IMG/VR virus record: IMGVR_UViG_3300043395_000523
Span: 1-44,698 of that record
Origin: a virus
Strand: one strand, 5' to 3'
Length of the DNA: 44,698 nt
In this document: positions 7,490 to 14,178 of the stretch, one piece after another
Numbering within the stretch: position 1 is the first letter of the stretch
Layout of the letters: each line of letters begins with the position of its first letter
Program-made: the position numbers and the translations under genes
Notes under the pieces: generated by a model
Database searches by the model: none
Told to the model about the DNA's origin: nothing
What the model saw: only the letters and a program-made list of their open reading frames with translations

Positions 7490-8614
7490 TTAATCATCCA
7501 TGCCAGGACCTGAAACATCTATTTCTAAATCTTCCATGTCAATACCATCGGATTTATATTGTAAAATTGTAGATTCACAAATCTTTTTATAAATTTGTTC
7601 TCTAACTTCTTCTCGTTCCGTCATCAAAGGAATGAAATCCTTAGATTGGAATTTGATAATTTCACCAGTATCAGTATCGGTATATTCATACCATGCACCG
7701 GCTTGTTTTACGATTTTATTGTCTTTCATTACGGACAACCATGAACCATAATTATCAATACCTCTATCGAAGAAAATATCGAAATCTGCTGCTCTTAATG
7801 GTGGACCCATTCGGTTTTTCACAACTTGTGCTCTAACCTTCATTCCAACAATTCTATCACTACCACCAACTTTTGATTTGATTTGTCCCATCCCTTTCAA
7901 ACGTAATCTTACGGATGCGTGGAATGCCAATGCTTTACCGCCCGATGTTGTCCAAGGGTCACCAAATGGCATTGCGTTTAATTTTTGTCTTAATTGGTTG
8001 GTATATACTAATAAGATTTTTTGTCTACCAATCATATTAGTAATCTTTCTCATCGCCTTAGAGATGATGATTGCTTTATCGGTTGCGTAACCATCTTTAC
8101 CATAATCTGCTGCTAATTCCGTTTTTGTTGATGCGGCTGCAACTGAATCGGTTACGATTGTTACTAATCGATTTTTGTCAGTTTGTCTAACTTTTTCAAT
8201 AATGGTTTCAGTAAAATCAAAGATTTGTTCTACCGAATCTGCTGATACATAAAGTAATTTTTTCACATCCACACCGATTGCTTCTAAAAATTCTCTACTT
8301 ACTGCAGTTTCAGTATCAATCAATACTGCAACACCACCTTGTTTCTGCGTTTCCGCAAGTAAGTGTGCCGAAAGTAATGATTTACCACTTTGTTCTAATC
8401 CCGTTACTTCTACAATTCTACCCACTGGCAATCCACCATAAGGACGATTTGAAATCGCTACATCTAACATTGCACATCCGGTTGAAACCCAACCCTCAAC
8501 GTTTGTTGGAGTTGAATCATCATCCAAAAAGAATGCTACCTTTTGGTCTTTTGATTGTTTATTTAGCTCACCCGCTAGAATATCGGCTAAATCCAATTCT
8601 TCTTTTTTTGCCAT
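7490..8614 (-). CDS. uvsX: RecA/UvsX-like recombinase
   Basis: ATP-dependent strand-exchange protein for recombination-dependent replication and repair. Walker A is GLEQSGKS (72-79), Walker B LVTIVTDS (150-157), and the NQLRQK...TTSGGKALAFHASVRL stretch (about 206-238) matches the RecA DNA-binding loop 2 and its following strand. Length 374 lies between RecA (~350) and T4 UvsX (391). The glycine-leucine-proline-rich GGLPVGRIVEVTG before Walker A is family-typical. It is 13 nt downstream of the SSB gene and 11 nt before the 5' nuclease, forming a compact replication/recombination operon. Confidence 0.93.
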   Translation of the reverse strand: MAKKEELDLADILAGELNKQSKDQKVAFFLDDDSTPTNVEGWVSTGCAMLDVAISNRPYGGLPVGRIVEVTGLEQSGKSLLSAHLLAETQKQGGVAVLIDTETAVSREFLEAIGVDVKKLLYVSADSVEQIFDFTETIIEKVRQTDKNRLVTIVTDSVAAASTKTELAADYGKDGYATDKAIIISKAMRKITNMIGRQKILLVYTNQLRQKLNAMPFGDPWTTSGGKALAFHASVRLRLKGMGQIKSKVGGSDRIVGMKVRAQVVKNRMGPPLRAADFDIFFDRGIDNYGSWLSVMKDNKIVKQAGAWYEYTDTDTGEIIKFQSKDFIPLMTEREEVREQIYKKICESTILQYKSDGIDMEDLEIDVSGPGMDD

Positions 8615-8627
8615 AAAATGGGTTTAA

Positions 8628-9458
8628 TTAGTTGTTGAATAAATCATCAAATGCTGCTGCTACATCATCAGTTTTCTTAGATACTGCTGGAGCTGATTGA
8701 TTTGGAGTTTCTACTGGTCCACCCATATCATGCGATACTGATGGTGTTGGGTTTGAAGAAAGTGTTTCTTCTGCTACCGAACCTTCCGATTCATCATCAG
8801 ATGTTGCAGATGGGTTCAACCAACCTTCCAATACATTTTTCAATTCTGCATAAGATAATTCTTGATACAATTCAGTAATTTCAGTTTGATTCTCTAAGAA
8901 TTTAGCAATATCTCCACCTTCTGCTAAAGGAGTTTGATTTGGTTTTACTCTAAGAGTAGTTGTTGGATATGAAGTTCCAGCATCTTCTGCTGAAATATAT
9001 TCAACTGTCAAATCTCTACCCGCCATTGGGTCAGTAATATCACCATAATCGGGGTCTGCGATATACCCTAAGATTTCTTGATAAACTGTCTTACCGAATC
9101 CCCAAAACTTAACACCTTCATTTTCTTGACCGCGTACGATTACCGGAACAAAGGTTCTCAACTTAGGCTCCATTGCCTTTGCTGCTTTCCAATCTTCCTT
9201 ATCACCCATTCTTTTAAGTTTATCTGCAAACTCAACAATTGGGTCAGGTCTACCGAATGATGCCGGAGATAAATAAGTTTTGTTGTTTACGTTGTAGTGA
9301 AAATACAATTCAATGAACGGATTGTCTTTATTGAATTTGTAAGGTACGATACGGACTTGTGATTTACCAGGAGTTGGTTTCCATAATGCATCCGTTTTCT
9401 TTTGTGTGTTTTGTAGTTTGTTTAGTCTACCTCTAATTGCGTTAATGTCTAATGCCAT
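8628..9458 (-). CDS. Single-stranded DNA-binding protein (T4 gp32-like)
   Basis: Coats ssDNA and coordinates replication and recombination proteins. It starts with a basic N-terminal segment (LDINAIRGRLNKLQ) like the gp32 cooperativity region. The OB-fold core contains the KSQVRIVPYKF and FIELYFHYNV strands and the KFWGFGKTVYQEI segment characteristic of gp32-like proteins. A low-complexity Ser/Thr/Pro-rich linker (about 215-260) then leads to an acidic tail DDVAAAFDDLFNN, the typical partner-interaction tip. I see no clear zinc-binding Cys/His set, unlike T4 gp32. Length 276 is near gp32 (301). First gene of the SSB-recombinase-nuclease-helicase group. Confidence 0.88.
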   Translation of the reverse strand: MALDINAIRGRLNKLQNTQKKTDALWKPTPGKSQVRIVPYKFNKDNPFIELYFHYNVNNKTYLSPASFGRPDPIVEFADKLKRMGDKEDWKAAKAMEPKLRTFVPVIVRGQENEGVKFWGFGKTVYQEILGYIADPDYGDITDPMAGRDLTVEYISAEDAGTSYPTTTLRVKPNQTPLAEGGDIAKFLENQTEITELYQELSYAELKNVLEGWLNPSATSDDESEGSVAEETLSSNPTPSVSHDMGGPVETPNQSAPAVSKKTDDVAAAFDDLFNN

Positions 9459-9536
9459 TGTTTTGTCCTTTTAAGTTTAAAAAATTAATGTTTATGGTTT
9501 TATTTACGAGTCTTTCCTACTCGCGGTGTGTACTTA

Positions 9537-9568
9537 TAAATATACGAATTTCCGATTTTCGTATAAAG
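9537..9568 (-). promoter_or_regulatory. Weak candidate promoter before SSB operon
   Basis: On the minus strand TATATTTA (9544-9537) is preceded by CG and 20 nt upstream by CTTT instead of TTTG. The -7-like box agrees with the other promoters of the window but the -33 element is degenerate. It lies in the 118-nt gap between the Nmad1-like gene and SSB, about 80 nt before the SSB start. Confidence 0.4.
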
Positions 9569-9576
9569 ATTTTTTA

Positions 9577-10035
9577 TTATTTTGCCCACTTTCCGTTAGA
9601 AACAATTTGGGCTATAATTCCATATACTGATAGGTCTTGAAATGTATCTTCTACTGCTTCACCAACATTATCTTCTTTACCCAAAACTACCAATTGTTTC
9701 AAACGCTGGATTTTGTCATTGATTCTAAACCATAGACCTGTAAGAGATAATTTCATATCATCTTCGGTTTCCAATGATGTTCCTACTGCAATGTTTCCTG
9801 GTCCGTAATTAGATTGTTTTAGACAAAATAATTCATATTGAGTAAACATAATACGTTTAAACTCATCAGTCATTTCTGGATATTGTTTTTCGATTTCTTC
9901 TACGATTTTAGGATTATCGTATTTAATGAACGCAACCTCATCTTCGGTTTGTTCTATTTTAGGAGCAATGTTAAGTTCTAATTTATTCTTAGCTTCTTGC
10001 TTAATAATTCGTGGAGTTTGAGTACTCTTAGCCAT
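9577..10035 (-). CDS. Nucleotide modification associated domain 1 (DUF1599)-like protein
   Basis: A 152-residue protein whose centre matches the Nmad1/DUF1599 pattern: FCLKQSNYGPGNIAVG (about 90-105), DDMKLSLTGLWFRINDKIQRL (about 112-132, interrupted here), and a C-terminal DTFQDLSVYGIIAQI. This family is all-alpha, common in phages, and was named for its genomic association with base-modification enzymes; its biochemical role is not settled. The window also encodes a DNA methyltransferase, which fits a link to DNA modification, but it is not adjacent. An early-type promoter (10060-10091) lies directly upstream. Confidence 0.75.
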   Translation of the reverse strand: MAKSTQTPRIIKQEAKNKLELNIAPKIEQTEDEVAFIKYDNPKIVEEIEKQYPEMTDEFKRIMFTQYELFCLKQSNYGPGNIAVGTSLETEDDMKLSLTGLWFRINDKIQRLKQLVVLGKEDNVGEAVEDTFQDLSVYGIIAQIVSNGKWAK

Positions 10036-10059
10036 ATAACCTTTATTTATTTTACTTTA

Positions 10060-10091
10060 CAAATATACGAAATATATTTGATAATACCAAA
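10060..10091 (-). promoter_or_regulatory. Bacteroidota-type promoter P2 (before Nmad1-like gene)
   Basis: Minus strand TTTG (10091-10088), 20-nt spacer, TATATTTG (10067-10060) extended as CGTATATTTGTA. It lies 25 nt before the ATG at 10035. Confidence 0.78.
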
Positions 10092-10094
10092 TAT

Positions 10095-10120
10095 AAAGGG
10101 GTGATAAAATACCACCCCCT
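10095..10120 (-). terminator. Possible terminator after the small lipoprotein gene
   Basis: A GC-only-type stem ggggtg (10098-10103) with cacccc (10113-10118) and a 9-nt loop, followed on the minus strand by a T-rich but interrupted tract. It lies just downstream of the lipoprotein stop and upstream of promoter P2, the position expected for a terminator. Confidence 0.5.
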
Positions 10121-10128
10121 ATATAATT

Positions 10129-10293
10129 TTACTTTACTTCTGCAGAATCTACTTTTACTGCTACTGAATCAGTTGCAACTGCTGCTGTGTCTACTGCCAC
10201 TGCTGTTGAATCTGATGCTACTTCTGTTTGTGAGTTTGAACCACATGATGTAATCGTTAAAGCGATTACTGCTACTGCGAATAATTTTTTCAT
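10129..10293 (-). CDS. Small lipoprotein
   Basis: A 54-residue protein starting MKKLFAVAVIALTITSC: a basic N-terminus, a hydrophobic stretch and a lipobox with the lipidated Cys at residue 17. The mature ~38 residues are low-complexity, rich in Ala, Val, Asp and Thr with no aromatic residues, so a short flexible chain anchored in a membrane is expected. I chose the ATG at 10293; an upstream TTG at 10332 overlaps the promoter. It has its own early-type promoter and a possible terminator, so it is a one-gene unit. The function is unknown; small phage lipoproteins are known superinfection-exclusion or lysis-related factors elsewhere. Confidence 0.78.
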   Translation of the reverse strand: MKKLFAVAVIALTITSCGSNSQTEVASDSTAVAVDTAAVATDSVAVKVDSAEVK

Positions 10294-10329
10294 TTGTTTG
10301 TGTTTTTTGTTTAAATTATTAATTGAATA

Positions 10330-10361
10330 CAAATATACGAAAAAATTTCGAACTTTCCAAA
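10330..10361 (-). promoter_or_regulatory. Bacteroidota-type promoter P3 (before lipoprotein)
   Basis: Minus strand TTTG (10361-10358), 20-nt spacer, TATATTTG (10337-10330), extended CGTATATTTGTA replaced at the first base by the same A/T-rich context. It overlaps the end of the previous gene, whose stop is at 10363. Confidence 0.75.
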
Positions 10362-10362
10362 T

Positions 10363-10764
10363 TTATTTTTGAGAATATTCAATTACTTCAAAAATTCTTG
10401 TACTAATCTTCTTAGTTCCTTCGGTATTTGTAACGATTATGGTGTTACGGAACTTATCCCAATCTACTATAAAATCTTTATCTGCTTTACCACCATTTTC
10501 CTCTTTAACTAATTCATTTAAAGCGTTGATTGTATATAGGGTATTCGATTGTTTCTTTCTATGAACCAATATTGTATCTTTTAACGGAATAGTTGGTTTA
10601 TATTGAGTATCTATATTATATGTTATATATAATTCTTCTAAATTACCTTTATTTTGTAAGACGTAAATGTAGTTGTAAACTATATAGTAAGTTTGTTTTA
10701 TCGTTTCTAATGTTGCTTGTAACTCATCCTTTGTTGTAAATGTGCACAATAACTGTGTTTGCAT
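10363..10764 (-). CDS. Conserved-looking phage protein of unknown function
   Basis: A 133-residue soluble protein without a signal peptide or membrane segment. It opens with LLCTFTTKDELQATLETIKQ, an alpha/beta pattern, then has aromatic-rich strands (YYIVYNYIYVL) and the segment VHRKKQSNTLYTINALNELV. The style recalls small uncharacterised proteins of T4-like phages, but I cannot name a family. A strong ribosome binding site (GAGGAG) and an ATAYTTAT-class promoter motif precede it, which points to late expression, unlike its early-promoter neighbours. Confidence 0.65.
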   Translation of the reverse strand: MQTQLLCTFTTKDELQATLETIKQTYYIVYNYIYVLQNKGNLEELYITYNIDTQYKPTIPLKDTILVHRKKQSNTLYTINALNELVKEENGGKADKDFIVDWDKFRNTIIVTNTEGTKKISTRIFEVIEYSQK

Positions 10765-10790
10765 TCTTTCTCCTCTATTTTTATACCTAA

Positions 10791-10804
10791 TAATAAGTAT
10801 AAAA
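10791..10804 (-). promoter_or_regulatory. ATAYTTAT-class (late-type) promoter candidate L8
   Basis: Minus strand reads TTTTATACTTATTA, containing the ATACTTAT core shared by nine upstream regions in the window, 27 nt before the ATG at 10764, and followed by a GAGGAG ribosome binding site. Confidence 0.45.
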
Positions 10805-10825
10805 AATCAAATCGAAAGACTTTTT

Positions 10826-13024
10826 TTACGATTCCATCGGTAATAATTCACCATTAGGTCTTTCACCATCACCAGTGAATGACATTTGGATACCGCCACC
10901 ATTTCTACCTGCAGTTCTTTCGTTACGAATAGTTAATGAGTAATCATCTGGATTATCAGTTCCTTTATCAGTTTTTGAGTGAGGTAATTTATTTTCATCA
11001 TAATATTGTTTATTATGTGAAAGTCCATATCCACCACCTGTTCTAATGTTTTCAGTTAATAAAACAGCAGAAAGGAATACATCTGGTGTCATTCTTGTTT
11101 TAAAATTAGGAACATTATTTTTACCAACAATTTTTTCTAACTTATCGGTAGTTACATATTTTTGAATTTGAGTTGCATATTCTTTTTTGAACTTACTCAA
11201 TTCTTTTTGATATTCACCCCAGAAAGTATCTGCAGAAACATTTCCTAATTCGGTTTCTAATTTTGTTCTAAGTTGATTTAGTTTATAGTAGTATTCTGAA
11301 CATACATTAGCAACTTCATTTAATTCATCAGTTTCAAATATATTTGAAAGATTTTGATTTGAAAGTGATTTCTTAATTGTATCGTGAGTTTTCTTAGTAG
11401 TTTCTTCCTTAGTGTTACCTGCGATTAAATCATCTTTAACCATCATAGTAAATCCTTTTTCGCCTACATATTGTCCAAATATATCTCTTTTAGTTTCATC
11501 AGGATGTAATTGAGTTACTGCTTTCATATTTGCAGGACATCCATAAATTCTACCCTCTTTACCAAATTTACAACTAACTAATGAAACGGTCTCCACCCCA
11601 TCATTTGTACCACCAACTCTAATCATATCACCACCAGGAAACGAACCATTTGATGGTAAATAAACTTCTTCACCTTTTGCAAGTGCTTCTTCGTATAATC
11701 TATTTTCAGCCAATTGTTTCATTACTGCCGATGCTGCTTCAGAATCTGCTAGGTTCAAATCAATCATTAAATCGTTATATGAATCTGCAATTGCATCTGC
11801 AACTTCTTCACTTGGAACTTCATATACTCCAATTATACCAGCCAAACGATTTTGATGTTTTAATAAAGCATCAACATATTCTTTTGATAATTGTCCTTTA
11901 TCTGCATATTCCTGTGCAAGTTTTATTGTGTTTTTAAGTGCAGGATTGTCAAATGATTGTCTTAGGTATTCACGAGTATGTTTATTTGATGGAAATAAAA
12001 TATTACCATCTTTATCTTTTGGTGCAAATACACCATGAACACTTTCTCTAATTCTACTTAATACAGGAGATGAACGGAAAAGGTCTTTTACTCTTTCATC
12101 ATCTTTTGGTTTAACCTCTGATTCTTTACCTAAATCCGGTTTTGCTGCTGCAGTTAAATTCTTTTTAATACCTGAAAAATCAACTTGGTCTAATTGTGTA
12201 TATTTTTTAAGTTGATTTACCAATTTTTCAGTAGATGATGTTCCATCACCAAAAATCTTTCTCTTACCACCCAATACGTTGATGTAATATTTAGTTCCAC
12301 CTGCGTTTGTAGTAATTTTATATTTATCTCTTAATTCAGTTGCAATAGAAGCCTTTTCATCTTCCGAAATAGTATCATCGAATAACTTTTGTGTTAAATC
12401 ATAACAATCATTAGCTATTTGTTTTTGTTCTTCACTTAATGTTACTGAATTTTTTTCAATTTGGTCTTTAACTCTTTTCAAAGTTACACCATCTTCTCTA
12501 CTAATTTGAGATTGACCTTTTGTAGATGTAGGTTGTTGAGATTGTGTTGCCGCATCAGCTTCTTTCTTAAATCTCTTTTGAGTTTCTTTATCTAACAACG
12601 CAGTTCCCTTTGGTGCCTCTTGAGGTTGTTCACCTCCACCTTGTGGTGTATCTTGCTTAGGTTCTGCGTTTGGATTATTAGTTGGGCCACCCTCTTCACC
12701 TGCTTTTGCTTTTTGTTTTTCGTATTCATCTTGAGATACTACATTATACTTACCATTATCATCTTTGGTAAATTTCATAGCATCAGGTTTCTTTTCTTCA
12801 CCTTTTTTAACATAATAACCCTGACCTACGTGGGTATATTTTGCATCTTCTTCTGGACTTTCGGTTAAATTTTTAATTAAATCACGTTTAATTTCACCCA
12901 TACCCCATTCGGTAAGAATATCTGAAATTATTTCGATGTGTTCTTTCTTAGACAAGATAGGATAACCCTCCTTACTTCTATAAGAAAGTTCTCTCAATAA
13001 TTTGTTAATGAATCTTTTTTGCAT
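10826..13024 (-). CDS. Large phage protein of unknown function (732 aa)
   Basis: The N-terminal ~60 residues are helical and basic (RFINKLLRELSYRSKEGY). Residues about 75-185 are low-complexity, rich in Lys, Glu, Gln, Gly and Pro, suggesting a flexible linker. The remaining ~500 residues form a folded region with recognisable but unassigned segments such as LVSCKFGKEGRIYGCPANMK and ENIRTGGGYGLSHNKQYY. There is no signal peptide, membrane segment or nucleotide-binding loop that I can see. The Bacteroidota-type promoter P4 sits directly upstream, suggesting early or middle expression rather than a virion protein. It lies between the fibre cluster and the lipoprotein. Confidence 0.7.
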   Translation of the reverse strand: MQKRFINKLLRELSYRSKEGYPILSKKEHIEIISDILTEWGMGEIKRDLIKNLTESPEEDAKYTHVGQGYYVKKGEEKKPDAMKFTKDDNGKYNVVSQDEYEKQKAKAGEEGGPTNNPNAEPKQDTPQGGGEQPQEAPKGTALLDKETQKRFKKEADAATQSQQPTSTKGQSQISREDGVTLKRVKDQIEKNSVTLSEEQKQIANDCYDLTQKLFDDTISEDEKASIATELRDKYKITTNAGGTKYYINVLGGKRKIFGDGTSSTEKLVNQLKKYTQLDQVDFSGIKKNLTAAAKPDLGKESEVKPKDDERVKDLFRSSPVLSRIRESVHGVFAPKDKDGNILFPSNKHTREYLRQSFDNPALKNTIKLAQEYADKGQLSKEYVDALLKHQNRLAGIIGVYEVPSEEVADAIADSYNDLMIDLNLADSEAASAVMKQLAENRLYEEALAKGEEVYLPSNGSFPGGDMIRVGGTNDGVETVSLVSCKFGKEGRIYGCPANMKAVTQLHPDETKRDIFGQYVGEKGFTMMVKDDLIAGNTKEETTKKTHDTIKKSLSNQNLSNIFETDELNEVANVCSEYYYKLNQLRTKLETELGNVSADTFWGEYQKELSKFKKEYATQIQKYVTTDKLEKIVGKNNVPNFKTRMTPDVFLSAVLLTENIRTGGGYGLSHNKQYYDENKLPHSKTDKGTDNPDDYSLTIRNERTAGRNGGGIQMSFTGDGERPNGELLPMES

Positions 13025-13044
13025 TTCTTTACTAATTTATTTTA

Positions 13045-13076
13045 CAAATATACGAAATATATTTGAATTATCCAAA
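13045..13076 (-). promoter_or_regulatory. Bacteroidota-type promoter P4 (before 732-aa protein)
   Basis: Minus strand TTTG (13076-13073), 20-nt spacer, TATATTTG (13052-13045). The -7 region and half of the spacer are identical to P2. It fills the 52-nt gap after the glycine-rich adhesin gene. Confidence 0.78.
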
Positions 13077-14174
13077 TTATATCTTAGTTATTTTTATATA
13101 TCCGCTACCACTATTATAAGTATTCAGATTTGTAATTGCACTTCCACTAAATGTAGATGAACCATCATAATTTCCATCTGATGTTGATATTATAGTTGCA
13201 GTTGATAGAATATAAGAACTACCACCACCACCTCCATCAGCAACGGGGCTTGTAGTAGCATATGAACCACCTCCACCTGAATATCCTCCTCCTCCACCAC
13301 CAGCGATAGGACCTCCTCCACCACCACCGCCAAATCCACCTTGTGTTGCACTTGTTGGTGTATAGGATGTTGATGCTCCACCACCTACCGAACCACTAAC
13401 AAATGACATACCACCTCCACCTGTTGCTGCACCTGGTGTTGGAGATGTTGCTGCCGTTGCGTTTACTCCCTGAAATCCATTTCCGATAAAACCACCACCA
13501 CCTCCACCATCATATCCATTTAATGATGTAGTTGAACCAGTTATGTGAGATTTACCACCCAAACTATCTGTACCACCAGCTGCACCTCTGAATGAATTTG
13601 AACCCGATGTTGATGTAGAACCATTTCCATTTAATGAACCGCTTCGTAGAATACCAGCACCTTGTGGGTCACCACTATACGCACCTTGTCCACCTGCACC
13701 ACCTGCTACTAAATAAGGAGTATTTGAACCTGATAAAACAAAGAATGAACCACCACCTCCACCTACACCAACATATGCTAAACCAGATGTTGCTGTATTT
13801 GAACTTCGTTGTCCTACGACCATTGTAAATTTCTGTCCTTGTGTTAGAGGAACTCTTGCTTTAACAATTGCTCCCATAGAACCAGAATATACTCTTGGAT
13901 ATGAACTTACACCACTTGCTGCACCTGCTATTTCAATTTCGTATGTAGCGGTTTGAGGAACTGTCCATATCTGATAACCTTGAAATGAACCCGTTGTAAA
14001 ATATGTTGGATTTGAAAAATAACTTCCAGATGAAGAACCAGTGTATGCAATCAATAAAGCATTTAATGTTGGGCCTACTGAACCTGTTATTCCTGCAGTT
14101 GTAAATGTAAACGATGTAAATGGATACAAAGCAGTTGAACCAATTGTAAATCCATTTGTAAATTGTATTGCCAT
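13077..14174 (-). CDS. Glycine-rich tail adhesin (ALK-type Gly-rich domain)
   Basis: Probable receptor-binding tip protein. Residues about 60-130 form a beta-rich domain (YQIWTVPQTATYEIEIAG, later FTMVVGQ), and from 138 on there are repeated poly-glycine tracts (138-142, 223-228, 282-288, 292-297, 299-303, 314-318) separated by short beta segments, ending GSGYIKITKI. This order matches the glycine-rich domain first described in ALK/LTK receptors; in phages poly-glycine type II helical bundles occur at the tip of gp38-like adhesins. The start is 4 nt downstream of the large fibre gene's stop, so the two proteins are probably co-expressed and assembled together. The receptor is unknown. Confidence 0.8.
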   Translation of the reverse strand: MAIQFTNGFTIGSTALYPFTSFTFTTAGITGSVGPTLNALLIAYTGSSSGSYFSNPTYFTTGSFQGYQIWTVPQTATYEIEIAGAASGVSSYPRVYSGSMGAIVKARVPLTQGQKFTMVVGQRSSNTATSGLAYVGVGGGGGSFFVLSGSNTPYLVAGGAGGQGAYSGDPQGAGILRSGSLNGNGSTSTSGSNSFRGAAGGTDSLGGKSHITGSTTSLNGYDGGGGGGFIGNGFQGVNATAATSPTPGAATGGGGMSFVSGSVGGGASTSYTPTSATQGGFGGGGGGGPIAGGGGGGYSGGGGSYATTSPVADGGGGGSSYILSTATIISTSDGNYDGSSTFSGSAITNLNTYNSGSGYIKITKI

Positions 14175-14178
14175 AACT

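Noticed and set aside
8278-8616. Plus-strand frame of 112 codons
   Set aside because: Antisense to the recombinase; Leu/His/Pro-rich shadow.
13190-13384. Second minus-strand frame of 64 codons, Val/Glu-rich
   Set aside because: Alternative frame of the GGT/GGA-rich glycine tracts of the adhesin, not an independent gene.
13200-13520. Repetitive short units that could look like a CRISPR array
   Set aside because: They are glycine codon runs inside a coding gene with irregular spacing and no conserved direct repeat or spacers.
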